Below are positions 43,785 to 53,678 of a stretch of DNA of 64,000 nucleotides, in pieces (positions within the stretch are counted from its first letter, which is position 1; each line of letters starts with the position of its first letter). The stretch lies in NCBI GenBank assembly GCA_002163155.1, contig MAAO01000008.1, positions 124,001 through 188,000 of the forward strand, in the 5' to 3' direction. Below the pieces are notes generated by a model, which worked only from the letters and a program-made list of their open reading frames with translations, searched no databases and had not been told where the DNA came from. Position numbers and translations under genes: made by a program. The DNA is from Halobacteriovorax marinus. GTDB taxonomy: Bacteria > Bdellovibrionota > Bacteriovoracia > Bacteriovoracales > Bacteriovoracaceae.

Positions 43785-44374
43785 GTAGATTTTCCTTTGC
43801 CGATAATCTCATTATCAGAAGCTTTAGTACCAGGGGCAACGACAGTGTTTGCAAGGACTGTACAATTCTCACCAATGGAAATTGGTTTTAAAATAACTTT
43901 ATTCTTATTGAAGAAATGACAAGACAATTTTGCATGATCACCGACGAGAGTTCCTCTTCCAACAGTAATGAGAGGCAGATCTGTAATCTCAGCATTGAGT
44001 GCAAAAATTGAAACGTAACTCACCTTAGCTCCAAGAGATCTAAAAATTAAATATCTAGACCAAGACATTGAGTAAAGAAAATTAGAGATACCTGAACTTA
44101 GAACTGCTCGTGTAAGCGAGAGATTTAAAAACCAACTTATGTACTCTTTATTAAATCCTATTGGGAATACACTCTTTCTAAGTTTTTTAAGGGGAAGTCG
44201 TAATAGTAGAATTACAAGACAAAGTGTTAGCGTAAAAATTAGGGGAGATAAGAGAATTCCCAAGACTTTACAATAGTAGATACAAGTAATGGTAACAAAC
44301 CAACTAGTGAGTATAGGAATCGCTAGGTATAAAGTTGAAAATATATCTATTAACAGAAAGCTTCTAGTCTTCAT
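43781..44374 (-). CDS. Membrane-anchored left-handed beta-helix (hexapeptide) acyltransferase-like protein
   Basis: A 197-residue protein with two N-terminal hydrophobic helices (about 10-60) and a C-terminal hexapeptide repeat domain. The repeats include NAEITDLPLITVGRG and ISIGENCTVLANTVVAPGT. These proteins usually transfer acetyl or acyl groups, often to sugars. It is the first gene of the five-gene operon, divergent from the fatty acid desaturase 178 bp away. A similar helix-plus-hexapeptide protein is encoded at 58791, so the genome has at least two of this design. Confidence 0.78.
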   Translation of the reverse strand: MKTRSFLLIDIFSTLYLAIPILTSWFVTITCIYYCKVLGILLSPLIFTLTLCLVILLLRLPLKKLRKSVFPIGFNKEYISWFLNLSLTRAVLSSGISNFLYSMSWSRYLIFRSLGAKVSYVSIFALNAEITDLPLITVGRGTLVGDHAKLSCHFFNKNKVILKPISIGENCTVLANTVVAPGTKASDNEIIGKGKST

Positions 44375-44552
44375 TTACTCTCACTTAGGCCATGTATCCT
44401 AATATTTTCAGCACCTTAAGTGGTGTAAAAACTTTAATCAGGCATAAATTATTTACAAACAAAGTCTATAATAACACAATTGGTCATATACTTGAGGCTA
44501 AGGAAAAAAAGAACAGTAATAACACCTACTTGCTAGCTGCAGAGGACAAGAA

Positions 44553-45500
44553 ATGAAGAGAAATATCAATCCAGTGAATCCCCTAGACCGTGAAACATTG
44601 AAGAAGTTCACGACACTATCCACCTTTAAAGGTGTGGGATTTATTCTCTTAGACTATATTATGATTGCGGCGATGATTTATACAGCAATTAGAATTGGTC
44701 ACTGGGCCGGATATTTAATTGCAATTCCTTTAATTGCCAATAGACAACATTCCCTTTTAATTCAAATGCACGATGCTGCTCACGAAAATATTTCAAAGAA
44801 CAAGAAATTAAACGACTTAGTAGGAGAGGTTCTCACGGCGTGGCCTATGTTTATCCGAATGGAATCCTATAGAACGATTCATAATAAACATCACTCTTTT
44901 ACTAATACAAAGAAAGATCCTGACTACATTGAAGAGAGATTTCCGCAAAGTAGAGAAAAAATAATTCCTATGCTTTTAAAAGATATTTTAGGACTTGGTA
45001 TTTTTGGACAATTTAAAAATATGAAGAGACTTAAGGCCCCTATTACACTTAGAACTAAGATTGCGAGACTGGTTTTCTTTACTACGCTTGTAGCGACAAT
45101 CACTTACTTTGGTGTTTGGAAGCATTACTTGCTACTTTGGATAGTGCCGCTCTTTACTTGGTTAAAATTTATCCTACATATTAGATCTATTGCAGATCAT
45201 TCAGGACCTGATTTACAATTAAAAGCACATCCATTTAATACTCGTACAATTGTTCCGAGCCTCTTTGATAGACTCTTTCTAGCACCTAGAAATTGTAGTT
45301 ATCACATGGCCCATTCAATTTACGCACGAGTTCCTAATTACAATTTAAAGGCATGTCATAAAGAGATAATGAAACTAGAGGTTTTTCAAAAGGAATCACG
45401 TATAACCATGGGTTACCACAATCTCATGAAAGAATTTCCTAAGAATGAAAGTGATGTGAAAGAAGCCAGTTTTGACTTCTTTGCAGCTTCTAAACTTTAA
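44553..45500 (+). CDS. Fatty acid desaturase-like membrane diiron enzyme
   Basis: A 315-residue membrane protein with the three histidine boxes of the desaturase/hydroxylase superfamily: HDAAH (73-77), HNKHH (110-114), and a C-terminal YHMAH (251-254) in CSYHMAHSIYARVP. It also has RSIADH. Helices flank the boxes. It would insert a double bond or hydroxyl into a fatty acyl chain, using O2. The exact substrate is unknown. GAGGA precedes the ATG. It diverges from the five-gene lipid/sugar operon, suggesting joint work on an unusual envelope lipid. Confidence 0.9.
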   Translation: MKRNINPVNPLDRETLKKFTTLSTFKGVGFILLDYIMIAAMIYTAIRIGHWAGYLIAIPLIANRQHSLLIQMHDAAHENISKNKKLNDLVGEVLTAWPMFIRMESYRTIHNKHHSFTNTKKDPDYIEERFPQSREKIIPMLLKDILGLGIFGQFKNMKRLKAPITLRTKIARLVFFTTLVATITYFGVWKHYLLLWIVPLFTWLKFILHIRSIADHSGPDLQLKAHPFNTRTIVPSLFDRLFLAPRNCSYHMAHSIYARVPNYNLKACHKEIMKLEVFQKESRITMGYHNLMKEFPKNESDVKEASFDFFAASKL

Positions 45501-45513
45501 ATCAATTAAGCGA

Positions 45514-45543
45514 TTATCTCATTCACCAACGCGAATGAGATAA
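45514..45543. terminator. Bidirectional 11 bp hairpin between convergent genes, overlapping a CDS end
   Basis: TTATCTCATTC pairs perfectly with GAATGAGATAA across an 8-base loop. It lies between the desaturase (ends 45500) and the convergent repeat-protein gene. One arm encodes the last residues of that gene (stop at 45519). No long T run follows on either strand, but the stem is strong. Confidence 0.6.
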
Positions 45544-46715
45544 ATTGCATTTCCAAGACTATTTTTTCCGTACTTATCTTTTAGAATACAATTAAAAACG
45601 ATATCCCCAGAACTATTCATGGAGATACCACCAGAGAGACCAGGAAACCCCTTCTTCAATTGAATTCGACCCGTTTCACGATCAGTTGTAACAATATCGT
45701 CTTCACCAATAAGAGCAGTCACAACGCCTCTACGTGCGAAGAATATCTTTCTCTTTCCCTCTTGGTTAATACCTCTAAAGGCTATGTCACCATTTGCGTT
45801 TACCACGGGAGAAAATTGCTCAAGAGTTTTTAATCCGTCCTCGCCTTCAGTAGCGATTCTCGTAAGTTTACCACCATGTGACACGTAAAGAGCACGAACC
45901 TTATGAGCTAGTTTCGCCACAAAAACCACATGACCATTATCTGAAAGAGCCACCGAATTAAAAAATCCTTTAAAAAGAGAATTCTTATCTACATCTTGAT
46001 CAGATGCAATAGTAGTCATTTTTCCTTCTAAATCCCAAACACGAATTTCATCACCTTGTGACTCATCGTATTCTCCTCTTTCACCTAGGCGAACCTTTCC
46101 AGCTATCATACCTTGATTATTAAATCTTGAACCGAAGATATAAGATATTTTCGAAGCTGTGCGAGAATTACCCTCACGAAAAATTCTTCTATCTCCATCA
46201 GTTTCATTGTAGAAAACAACACTATGAGTTCCACGGTGACTACGACCTCGAAAGAGTAATTCATCTTGCTCATTTAAACTTATGTATGAATATTGCTTAT
46301 AGGGAAGATCTTCAGGATCAAGAATTAAACTCACATTATCCAGAACTGAATCGTATTTAAAAATCCCATCGCTGGCAGTTGTATCGTAAAGATTAAAGGC
46401 CAAATTACCACGGTTATTTAGGGCCGGAACTGAAAGATACTTATCTCCAAAGATACGAAAAACAGACTTACCAATTTTCTCACTTCCTTTTCTAAGCCAA
46501 ACACCTTTTTCTAATTTTTCATTTTCATATGTGACAAAATTAAAAGATATATCACCACGATCATTAATGACCGGGCTTACGTTGCTTAAGTAGCTAGGAA
46601 AGGGCAATTGAAAACTATCATAGTCATTAGCACGGGCCACTAGTTCTAAATGAGTTACTTTTAGCGCCATTACAGGCGTAGATAGGAGTAAAAAGATGAG
46701 TACCAAATTTTTCAC
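45519..46715 (-). CDS. Secreted repeat protein with NxxGxxxF-type units
   Basis: A 398-residue exported protein with a signal peptide (about 1-17). It contains at least seven units built on Asn-x-x-Gly-(Asp/Asn)-(Ile/Val)-x-Phe, such as NDRGDISFNF, NNRGNLAFNL, NEQDELLFRG, SDNGHVVFVA, NANGDIAFRG and NSSGDIVFNC. These look like blades of a beta-propeller-like or choice-of-anchor repeat protein. It is probably a binding or structural surface protein, with no catalytic motif. The start is GTG at 46715 with AAGGAA upstream. Confidence 0.8.
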   Translation of the reverse strand: MKNLVLIFLLLSTPVMALKVTHLELVARANDYDSFQLPFPSYLSNVSPVINDRGDISFNFVTYENEKLEKGVWLRKGSEKIGKSVFRIFGDKYLSVPALNNRGNLAFNLYDTTASDGIFKYDSVLDNVSLILDPEDLPYKQYSYISLNEQDELLFRGRSHRGTHSVVFYNETDGDRRIFREGNSRTASKISYIFGSRFNNQGMIAGKVRLGERGEYDESQGDEIRVWDLEGKMTTIASDQDVDKNSLFKGFFNSVALSDNGHVVFVAKLAHKVRALYVSHGGKLTRIATEGEDGLKTLEQFSPVVNANGDIAFRGINQEGKRKIFFARRGVVTALIGEDDIVTTDRETGRIQLKKGFPGLSGGISMNSSGDIVFNCILKDKYGKNSLGNAIYLIRVGE

Positions 46716-46756
46716 GACGATTCCTTGTTGTGTAAGTGTAATTGAACTTTAATTGA

Positions 46757-46778
46757 AAAGAGTTTGGTATGTCAAACT
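46757..46778 (-). terminator. Terminator-like hairpin after the sugar-type binding-protein gene
   Basis: On the minus strand AGTTTG pairs with CAAACT across 6 bases and is followed by CTTTTC. It lies about 24 bp after the stop codon of the binding-protein gene, so it may end the extended pst/pho operon. Confidence 0.5.
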
Positions 46779-46801
46779 TTCTAGATAATGAGCTTTGATG
46801 A

Positions 46802-47773
46802 CTACAGGCAGTGTTGGTACTTCTCTGGTGTGCAAACTACGACTCCAGTTGAGTTGATTTGTTTAACATTTTTATTTCTTACAATGTCATGAAGTACATT
46901 GATTACTTCTCTACCCATTTCTACTGGCATCTGCCCCACATTCCCCTGAGAAAGACCATTCACAAGCAGATCTATCTGCACAGGCAGTGCATCTATAGAA
47001 TAAACAGAGACTAACTTATCCTGCATAAGACTCTTGTATTTACCCATAACTTTCTTATATTGATTTGGGATCAATTGCGGCCATCCACCCATGAGGATTA
47101 TTGAAGGAATGACTTTCTTAGAAACACCCAAAGAAAGCATATGATCCATTTGTTTTAAGGAGTTTTTAGAGTTCTCTAAACTATAGAGCGGACATCTAGG
47201 ATTTTGCGAGTAGAGATCACCCTTAGATTTATTCACTGAGGATAGAAAGCCTTTAATACGTTGATTTAAATTATCCGTATAACGATGGCCACTGATGATA
47301 CAAAACTCACTCTTAGTAGTTGTTGATTTCTTATATAACTCACCTAATTGAAAACCCAATGCGTAATTATCAGTTCCCACATAAGCTGCGCGAATACTTG
47401 GCTTACCTTTCAAAATATCTTCTGAGAAATCAGCATCAACGGTAATAACAGGAACATGCTTAGGAACGAACTTACTTAGAGATCGTTGAAGAAAATCAGC
47501 ATTAATAACCGCCACTGCAAGACCATCAATTTTCTCTTTTAGAATGAAGTTTTTTATGGCCTGTTCTTGCAGACGAGCACTTGCTTCACTGATATCCGCA
47601 AAGAGACATTCCACATTCTTAAGTTCTCTCGCTCTTGTTACACAGCCTTTTTTTATAGCCTGGAAAAAAGGAAGTTGTGACTCTTTGGTAACTACACCAA
47701 AACGATAGACCTTATCTACCGCCAGAGAGCAAAATGAAATGAGAAAAAGAGTAGTAAGAGCTGTTAATTTCAT
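46802..47773 (-). CDS. Sugar-type periplasmic binding protein (Peripla_BP_4), orphan
   Basis: A 323-residue exported protein with a signal peptide (about 1-18). The mature part has the two-lobe type 1 periplasmic-binding fold: FGVVTKESQLPFFQAIKKG, DGLAVAVINADF and PVITVDADF match RbsB/TorT-like proteins. There is no permease or ATPase gene next to it. It lies 39 bp downstream of phoR on the same strand, so it may be co-regulated with phosphate genes. A sensing role beside PhoR (as TorT does for TorS) is an idea without proof. Confidence 0.8.
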   Translation of the reverse strand: MKLTALTTLFLISFCSLAVDKVYRFGVVTKESQLPFFQAIKKGCVTRARELKNVECLFADISEASARLQEQAIKNFILKEKIDGLAVAVINADFLQRSLSKFVPKHVPVITVDADFSEDILKGKPSIRAAYVGTDNYALGFQLGELYKKSTTTKSEFCIISGHRYTDNLNQRIKGFLSSVNKSKGDLYSQNPRCPLYSLENSKNSLKQMDHMLSLGVSKKVIPSIILMGGWPQLIPNQYKKVMGKYKSLMQDKLVSVYSIDALPVQIDLLVNGLSQGNVGQMPVEMGREVINVLHDIVRNKNVKQINSTGVVVCTPEKYQHCL

Positions 47774-47812
47774 AGAATTAACCTACCAGTGAAGAGTGAA
47801 TAGATCAACAGA

Positions 47813-49642
47813 CTATATTGACTTCTGAGGTAATGAAATTTTAAAAGTTGTCCCTTTTAGAGCATTTGCATAAACTTCAATATGACCATTATGTTTTTGG
47901 ATAATATGTTTTACTATACTAAGACCTAATCCTGTTCCACCAAGGTTTCTTGAACGAGAAGAGTCCACACGATAGAAGCGCTCAAAGATACGAGCTTGAT
48001 GCAAAGAAGATATTCCAGGACCATCATCTTCAATCTTTAAAACCACAACATGTTCTAAACGTTCCCACGTTATTGAAATTTGCCCCGCATCGTTTCCATA
48101 TTTATAGGCATTATCTATAAGATTAGTAAGAACTTGTTCTATAAGAGCCGGGTCTAACCAAACTTCTTCTGCACTATAAGTTGTCTTAATCTCACGCTGA
48201 CTCTTACCATGAATTTGTTGCATATTCATCAGAACAGTTTCCGTTAACTCTCTAGTTGAGGTAAGATGTCCTTCAATTTTCTGCTGGGATTCAATGACAG
48301 ATAAGTTTAAAATTTCTTGAAACAATAGAGCAAGTCGACTTGAATTGTGTTCAATTTTTGAGAGCGCTTCTCTAGCAATGTCTGCTGACAAATTGTCCTT
48401 GGAATTTTGTAAGATTTGTACATAGCCCTTGATGGCCGTCAGAGGTGTTCTAACCTCGTGTGAAACATTAGTGACAAAGTCTTCTCTCATTTGATCGGCG
48501 AGCTTCTTTTGTGAGACGTTATTGAAACTACAAACAGCTCCTAGCACTTCTCCGTTCTCCAAGAAGAGCGGACTTGCAGTAATATCAAACCAACCTGTAG
48601 AGTTCGCACCTTTCATATCGAGTCTTACTTCCCTCTTCTTTAGAATTTCTTTGTTCTTTATAGCATTAGTAAGTAAACTTCCTATTTCTCTATCTCTAGT
48701 CACTTCAATTAATTTTAAATTTTTCAATTCTCTAATTTCAATAGCACGTTCTTTTGAGTGAAAGTTCTTAAGAAATCTCTTATTCATAAAAAGAATATTT
48801 CCACTGTTATCAATCGCCAAAATAGCATCTGAAATAGATTCCATTAAAATTGAGAATTTCTTGTTTTGAAGTTTTAACTCTTCAACAAAACTTCCTAACT
48901 CATCTTCTGCTTTATCTAAAGTCCTCTCTACAAAATTCCATTCATCATCAATTGAAGGTGAGTTTTCAAAGGTCTTTGGAGTGAGTTTAAGACTATCAAG
49001 TTTTGAAATTTTTCTTATGAGACTGCGCATGGGAAATGAGACCTGCAAAGAAGTGTATAAACTTAAGAGAGAAGTTATGATAAGAAGAGGAAGAATACTG
49101 ATAAGTATAGATCGATCCAAATCTTTCATTGCTATATCAATTTGCTCCAGCGGAACTGCTTGTCTTATGTACAAAGATGTCTTCTGCTCATTAACATGTA
49201 TAAGCATCGCCCCGTAGATCATATCAATACTTGCACTATCACTATATCTGACTGAAGTTCCAACACCTAACTTGGTAGCGTCTTGTAACTCTGGTCTATA
49301 GAGATGATTGTCTAGTTCTTTTATATCTAAGAAATTATCACAAATAACTTGTCCAGCTCCATCTATTAGAGAATATCTTGTGGACAAATTCTTCTTAAGG
49401 GATTGACACCACTTTAAGGGATCCATCTGCTGAGATTCAATTGAACTTTTGATAAGTTTAAGCGATTCAAGAACCTGAGTTTTAGATTGATTAGTAATAT
49501 ATTCTTTTAAAAAATATCTTGCTGAAAATGCCGTAATAAGAATAACGATAGTTGTAAGAATAATCTGCGAAAGAGCAATTCTCTTAAAGAATCTCCAAGG
49601 AATGGAATTAAAAAGCTCGCTAGTTTTTTCCTTAAATATCAT
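47813..49642 (-). CDS. phoR: Phosphate-regulon-type sensor histidine kinase PhoR
   Basis: A 609-residue kinase with two membrane helices (about 22-42 and 178-200) flanking a roughly 135-residue periplasmic region. A HAMP-like segment and a PAS domain (about 260-375) follow, then HisKA with His395 in NVSHEVRTPLTAIKG and HATPase with NLIDNAYKYG, DDGPGI and GTGLGLSIV. E. coli PhoR lacks a large periplasmic domain, so this is the longer type found in Gram-positives and others. It overlaps phoB by 11 bp and lies in the pst operon, which supports the phosphate assignment. It controls PhoB in response to the Pst transporter via PhoU. Confidence 0.9.
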   Translation of the reverse strand: MIFKEKTSELFNSIPWRFFKRIALSQIILTTIVILITAFSARYFLKEYITNQSKTQVLESLKLIKSSIESQQMDPLKWCQSLKKNLSTRYSLIDGAGQVICDNFLDIKELDNHLYRPELQDATKLGVGTSVRYSDSASIDMIYGAMLIHVNEQKTSLYIRQAVPLEQIDIAMKDLDRSILISILPLLIITSLLSLYTSLQVSFPMRSLIRKISKLDSLKLTPKTFENSPSIDDEWNFVERTLDKAEDELGSFVEELKLQNKKFSILMESISDAILAIDNSGNILFMNKRFLKNFHSKERAIEIRELKNLKLIEVTRDREIGSLLTNAIKNKEILKKREVRLDMKGANSTGWFDITASPLFLENGEVLGAVCSFNNVSQKKLADQMREDFVTNVSHEVRTPLTAIKGYVQILQNSKDNLSADIAREALSKIEHNSSRLALLFQEILNLSVIESQQKIEGHLTSTRELTETVLMNMQQIHGKSQREIKTTYSAEEVWLDPALIEQVLTNLIDNAYKYGNDAGQISITWERLEHVVVLKIEDDGPGISSLHQARIFERFYRVDSSRSRNLGGTGLGLSIVKHIIQKHNGHIEVYANALKGTTFKISLPQKSI

Positions 49643-50354
49643 TTTTTACTCTGTAGCCAATTCCTCTGATAGTTTCAATAACTTCAGAAGCACTTCCTAG
49701 CTTTTTTCTCAGTCCAAAAATATGAGTATCAATAGTTCTATCAGTGACGTGAACAGGGCCATCTTGAATAAATTCTACTAATTGATTTCTAGTGAGAACT
49801 TTTCCAGGCTGATGCATAAAGGCCACCATTAGTTTATACTCACTAAGAGTTAGATCAATTTGTTTATGATCAAGACTGACTTGGCATTGTGTTGTATCTA
49901 ACTCGAGAGCACCCAATTTAATAACGTCGCTATTCACGGCCGTATGTGATCTTTGAACTGATCTTCTAAACAGAGAGCGAACCCTAGCAGTTAGAACATT
50001 TATATCAAAAGGTTTATTTATATAATCATCTGCGCCAGCATCAAGTCCTTCCACTATTTGTTCAGGCTTTGTTAGGGCCGTCACCATGAGAATCGGTTGA
50101 TCTTTAGTCTCTTTATACATTCTTAGAAATTTACAAATCTCTAGGCCATCAGTTCCTGGTAACATGCGATCTAAAATATAAAGTCCTATAGGATTTTTTA
50201 CAACTCTTTCACTTAGCGGAGCTTGAATAAATTCTAAGGCCTTTGTACCGTGATCAACCACAGTCACCTCATATCCACTAGTAGTGAGCTGAAGTTTAAG
50301 AAGATCAGAAATATCTCTTTCATCTTCTACTACTAATATATGTCCCTTATTCAT
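49632..50354 (-). CDS. phoB: Response regulator PhoB (OmpR family)
   Basis: A 240-residue regulator. The receiver (about 1-130) has the acidic pair VVEDERD, phospho-acceptor Asp62 in LDRMLPGTDG and INKPFD. The winged-helix DNA-binding domain (about 145-238) shows LTLSEYKLMVAFM, NQLVEFI and VTDRTIDTHIFGLRKKLG. It activates phosphate starvation genes when phosphorylated by PhoR. A roughly 10-residue insertion near 45-55 in the receiver (APLSERVVKN) is unusual. It overlaps phoR by 11 bp and phoU by 8 bp. Confidence 0.92.
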   Translation of the reverse strand: MNKGHILVVEDERDISDLLKLQLTTSGYEVTVVDHGTKALEFIQAPLSERVVKNPIGLYILDRMLPGTDGLEICKFLRMYKETKDQPILMVTALTKPEQIVEGLDAGADDYINKPFDINVLTARVRSLFRRSVQRSHTAVNSDVIKLGALELDTTQCQVSLDHKQIDLTLSEYKLMVAFMHQPGKVLTRNQLVEFIQDGPVHVTDRTIDTHIFGLRKKLGSASEVIETIRGIGYRVKNDI

Positions 50355-51024
50355 GATTATCCTTTAATTTGTCAGTTACGACTTGGTCTTCTTTTCTTCT
50401 GCCAAACTTAATATGGGCGTTATGACGAATATCAGTTCCCGACTCTAGAAATATAACATCTTCTGCAATATTAGTAGAGAGATCTCCAATTCTTTCTAAA
50501 CACTTTGCTAATCTTATTACCGAAAAACCCTCATCAAAGTCAATAAAATCTGCCTTTATTTGTCCTATAAAAGTCTTCATGATATCTCGATATAAATCAT
50601 TGACCTCTTGGTCGTGATGAATCACATCGGTAGCTAGTTTTGAGTCATGCTTCACAAAGGCATCGATACTATTTCTAAGCATCATTTTAACTTCTTCACT
50701 AAGAGAATCAATACTTGGGTGAAGTTTTGCTATTCGCTTCAAATTTCTCTTTATATTAACCGCTTGATCGCCAATTCTCTCTAATTCAGAGTTCATTTTC
50801 ATGACAGAAAGAGCAATTCTAAGGTCTGTCGCCGCAGGTGTCTTTAGAGCAATATATTTAAAAACACTATCATCAATAGAAGTATGAAACTTATTGATTT
50901 CATTTTCTAAGACAAAAACATCTTTCAATTCAACTTCAACACGCAGAGCTTGCTCTAAGTTTGATTCAACAATTGAGGCCATTTTCAATATATCTTCTCT
51001 TAAATCTGAACTTGTAATATTCAT
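50347..51024 (-). CDS. phoU: Phosphate-signalling protein PhoU
   Basis: A 225-residue helical protein with two similar three-helix repeats. The conserved E/D-rich segments appear as KMNSELERIGDQAVNIKRN and RLAKCLERIGDLSTNIAEDVIF, the metal-binding motifs of PhoU. It links the Pst transporter to PhoR, restraining signalling when phosphate is plentiful. It overlaps phoB by 8 bp and lies 9 bp after pstB. Confidence 0.94.
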   Translation of the reverse strand: MNITSSDLREDILKMASIVESNLEQALRVEVELKDVFVLENEINKFHTSIDDSVFKYIALKTPAATDLRIALSVMKMNSELERIGDQAVNIKRNLKRIAKLHPSIDSLSEEVKMMLRNSIDAFVKHDSKLATDVIHHDQEVNDLYRDIMKTFIGQIKADFIDFDEGFSVIRLAKCLERIGDLSTNIAEDVIFLESGTDIRHNAHIKFGRRKEDQVVTDKLKDNHE

Positions 51025-51033
51025 ATATTCCTC

Positions 51034-51795
51034 TTAACCAAATTTACCTGTAATATAATCTTCTGTTTTTTGTTCTTTCGGATTTGTAAAAATATCTGAA
51101 CAAGCTCCGTGTTCAATCAACTCCCCTAATACAAAGAAGCTAGTATAGTCAGCTACCCTAGCAGCTTGTTGCATATTGTGAGTCACAACAATTACCGTGT
51201 AGTCCTTTTTTAAATCGCTCATGAGATTCTCTATTTTTAAAGAAGCAATGGGATCAAGAGCTGAAGTTGGCTCATCCATCAAAAGAACAGGTGGATCAAT
51301 AGCTAGCGCTCTAGCTATACACAAGCGCTGCTGCTGCCCACCAGAAAGACTTGTCCCTAACTGTGACAATTTATCTTTAACTTCATCCCAAAGAGCTGCT
51401 TTTCTTAGACATTGTTCGGCAACTTGCATGAGCTTAGATTTATCTCTTACTCCTAGGAGTCTAACACCTAGAGTGACATTCTCTAAAATGCTCATAGAGG
51501 GAAAGGGATTTGGTTTTTGGAAAACCATTCCGATGCTTCTTCTCACTTGAACTGGATCAATTTTACTCCCTAAGATATTTCTTCCTTTTAGAAGTATTTC
51601 TCCTTCTGCTCTGGCACCTGGAACCTCTTCATGTATTCTATTTAAGCATCTTAAAAAAGTAGACTTCCCACAACCAGAAGGTCCAATAATAGCGGAGATT
51701 GATTTTTCAGGGTAATCAATAGAAATTCCCTTAACGGCTTGAAAGTCGTTATACCAAACATTGAGATCTTTAACTGACAGTACGATGTTATTCAT
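51034..51795 (-). CDS. pstB: Phosphate ABC transporter ATPase PstB
   Basis: A 253-residue ATPase. Walker A is GPSGCGKST (about 38-46), the signature is LSGGQQQR and Walker B is [12 protein letters not shown]. PstB-specific features include [16 protein letters not shown] and [15 protein letters not shown]. It powers phosphate import through PstCA. It lies 4 bp after pstA and 9 bp before phoU. Confidence 0.96.
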   Translation of the reverse strand: MNNIVLSVKDLNVWYNDFQAVKGISIDYPEKSISAIIGPSGCGKSTFLRCLNRIHEEVPGARAEGEILLKGRNILGSKIDPVQVRRSIGMVFQKPNPFPSMSILENVTLGVRLLGVRDKSKLMQVAEQCLRKAALWDEVKDKLSQLGTSLSGGQQQRLCIARALAIDPPVLLMDEPTSALDPIASLKIENLMSDLKKDYTVIVVTHNMQQAARVADYTSFFVLGELIEHGACSDIFTNPKEQKTEDYITGKFG

Positions 51796-51799
51796 TTCT

Positions 51800-52654
51800 T
51801 TAACCTCTATATCTAAATTTTATGTGTTTTAATGAAATAAGAGTTCTAGCAAAAATATTGATTCCAAGAACAAGAACTATTAAAACTAAAGACCCGGCCC
51901 ATGCTTGTCTCTGCCAGTCATCAAAAGGAGAAATAGCATAGTTGTAAATTTGAACGGGTAATGATGCCATTGGCTCATCAATTTCATAACTTAAATACAT
52001 ATTGCCAAAAGCAGTAAATAAGAGCGGAGCTGTTTCTCCCGCTGCTCTTGAAATTGCCAACATAACCCCAGTAGTTAACGAAGAGAGGTTCCCCTTAACT
52101 ACAATATTGAAGATAACTCTCCACCTAGGAAGTCCTAGAGCGAGTCCTGCTTCTCTTATATGACCAGGAACAAGTTTTAAAATTTCCTCAGTTGATCTAC
52201 AAACAATGGGAAGAATAATTATGCTAAGAGCGACTCCTCCGGCCATGGCCGAAAAACTCTTTAATGGCACCACAATAGTGATATAAGCAAAAATCCCGAT
52301 AACGATAGAGGGGACACCTGTTAACATGTCAATTGTTAAACGCAACAGAGTGGCCACTTTACCTTTACCAAATTCACTTAGATAAACCCCACACAAGAGA
52401 CCAAGAGGAATTGAAATAACACTGGCGATGGAAACCATATAGAGAGTTCCAAGTATGGCGTGTTTCATTCCTCCCCCATCTTCACCGACAGGTTTTGGAA
52501 GAGATGTAAAAAAATCTAAATTTATTGAAGTAGCGCCCATTTTAAAAACAAAGAATATAATCAGCACCAATGGAATCAATACAAGAGCAGCACATAGATA
52601 GAGAGAGAAGTGAAAAATAAGGTTTTTTAGTTTTCTATATTTTAAATACATCAC
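51800..52654 (-). CDS. pstA: Phosphate ABC transporter permease PstA
   Basis: A 284-residue membrane protein with about six helices. The EAA loop reads [17 protein letters not shown] and the [12 protein letters not shown] segment is typical of PstA. It forms the channel with PstC. It starts 2 bp after the pstC end. A longer N-terminal helix is present as in other PstA proteins. Confidence 0.95.
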   Translation of the reverse strand: MMYLKYRKLKNLIFHFSLYLCAALVLIPLVLIIFFVFKMGATSINLDFFTSLPKPVGEDGGGMKHAILGTLYMVSIASVISIPLGLLCGVYLSEFGKGKVATLLRLTIDMLTGVPSIVIGIFAYITIVVPLKSFSAMAGGVALSIIILPIVCRSTEEILKLVPGHIREAGLALGLPRWRVIFNIVVKGNLSSLTTGVMLAISRAAGETAPLLFTAFGNMYLSYEIDEPMASLPVQIYNYAISPFDDWQRQAWAGSLVLIVLVLGINIFARTLISLKHIKFRYRG

Positions 52655-52656
52655 TA

Positions 52657-53661
52657 CTAACCTCCTACCTTTTTACTTTGATTCCACACAATGAAACGAG
52701 CGAGACCATTAATGGTAAAAGTGACAATAAAAAGAAGAAACCCGACATAACATAGCGCCGATAAATGGAGATCACTATCTGCTTCGGTATATTCATTTGC
52801 AATAACTGATGCCATAGTTGCTGCGGGAGAAAAGAGCGAAGCGCTAATAGAAGGAGAATTACCTATCACCATAGCAACGGCCATAGTTTCACCAAGAGCT
52901 CGTCCAAGTCCCAATACTATTGCTCCCATAATTCCAGAAAATGAAGGACGTAATAGAGCAATCTTAATCATTTCAAATCTTGTGGATCCAAGGGCCAGTG
53001 CCGCTTCCTTCTGCAGAGTGGGAACTGTTTTAAAAACGATTCTACAAATAGAAGTTATAGTAGGAATGATCATAAGAGCTAAAATCAATGACGCCGTTAA
53101 AATACCAATACCAAAACTAGCGCCTTGAAAAAAGGGAAGAAACCCAAGAGAGCTCTTCAAAACAGGCGTGAGTGTTTCTTTTACAAATGGAGCTAGGTAG
53201 AAAACACCCCAGAGTCCAAATACGATGCTCGGAATGGCAGCGATCATTTCTACAAAAAGCGATACAACCGCAGCGAGTTTCTTAGACAGGACTTCATTTA
53301 TAAATAAGGCGACACCAACGCTAACTGGTGTAGCTAGCATAAGAGCTAGAAAAGAAGTGATGAGAGTTCCAAATAGAAAAGGAAGAGCTCCAAACTCATC
53401 CTCAACAGGATTCCAATCATCTCCAAAAGCAAAACCTAATCCAAATTCTTCCATGGCCGGAAGAGCTGAATAAATCAGCATCGCCACAAGACCTATAAGT
53501 AGAAGAATTACTAAACAAGCGAAAGACTTAATTAGGTAGTAATTGATTTTATCTTGTAACTGATAGCTAAAATTAAATACTTTTGATTTCGTGCAATTAG
53601 AATCAACTAAGTTATTAAACTTAGTCGATTCTTCTATAAAACTTTCGTTTTCATTTATCAC
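52657..53661 (-). CDS. pstC: Phosphate ABC transporter permease PstC
   Basis: A 334-residue membrane protein with about six helices and a polar 40-residue N-terminal extension (NENESFIEESTKFN). The PstC patterns EMIAAIPSIVFGLWG and LQKEAALALGSTRFEMI (EAA loop) are present, and GRALGETMAVAMVIGN is highly characteristic. It pairs with PstA. It lies 17 bp after pstS. Confidence 0.95.
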   Translation of the reverse strand: MINENESFIEESTKFNNLVDSNCTKSKVFNFSYQLQDKINYYLIKSFACLVILLLIGLVAMLIYSALPAMEEFGLGFAFGDDWNPVEDEFGALPFLFGTLITSFLALMLATPVSVGVALFINEVLSKKLAAVVSLFVEMIAAIPSIVFGLWGVFYLAPFVKETLTPVLKSSLGFLPFFQGASFGIGILTASLILALMIIPTITSICRIVFKTVPTLQKEAALALGSTRFEMIKIALLRPSFSGIMGAIVLGLGRALGETMAVAMVIGNSPSISASLFSPAATMASVIANEYTEADSDLHLSALCYVGFLLFIVTFTINGLARFIVWNQSKKVGG

Positions 53662-53678
53662 TTACTACTCTTTGTAAA

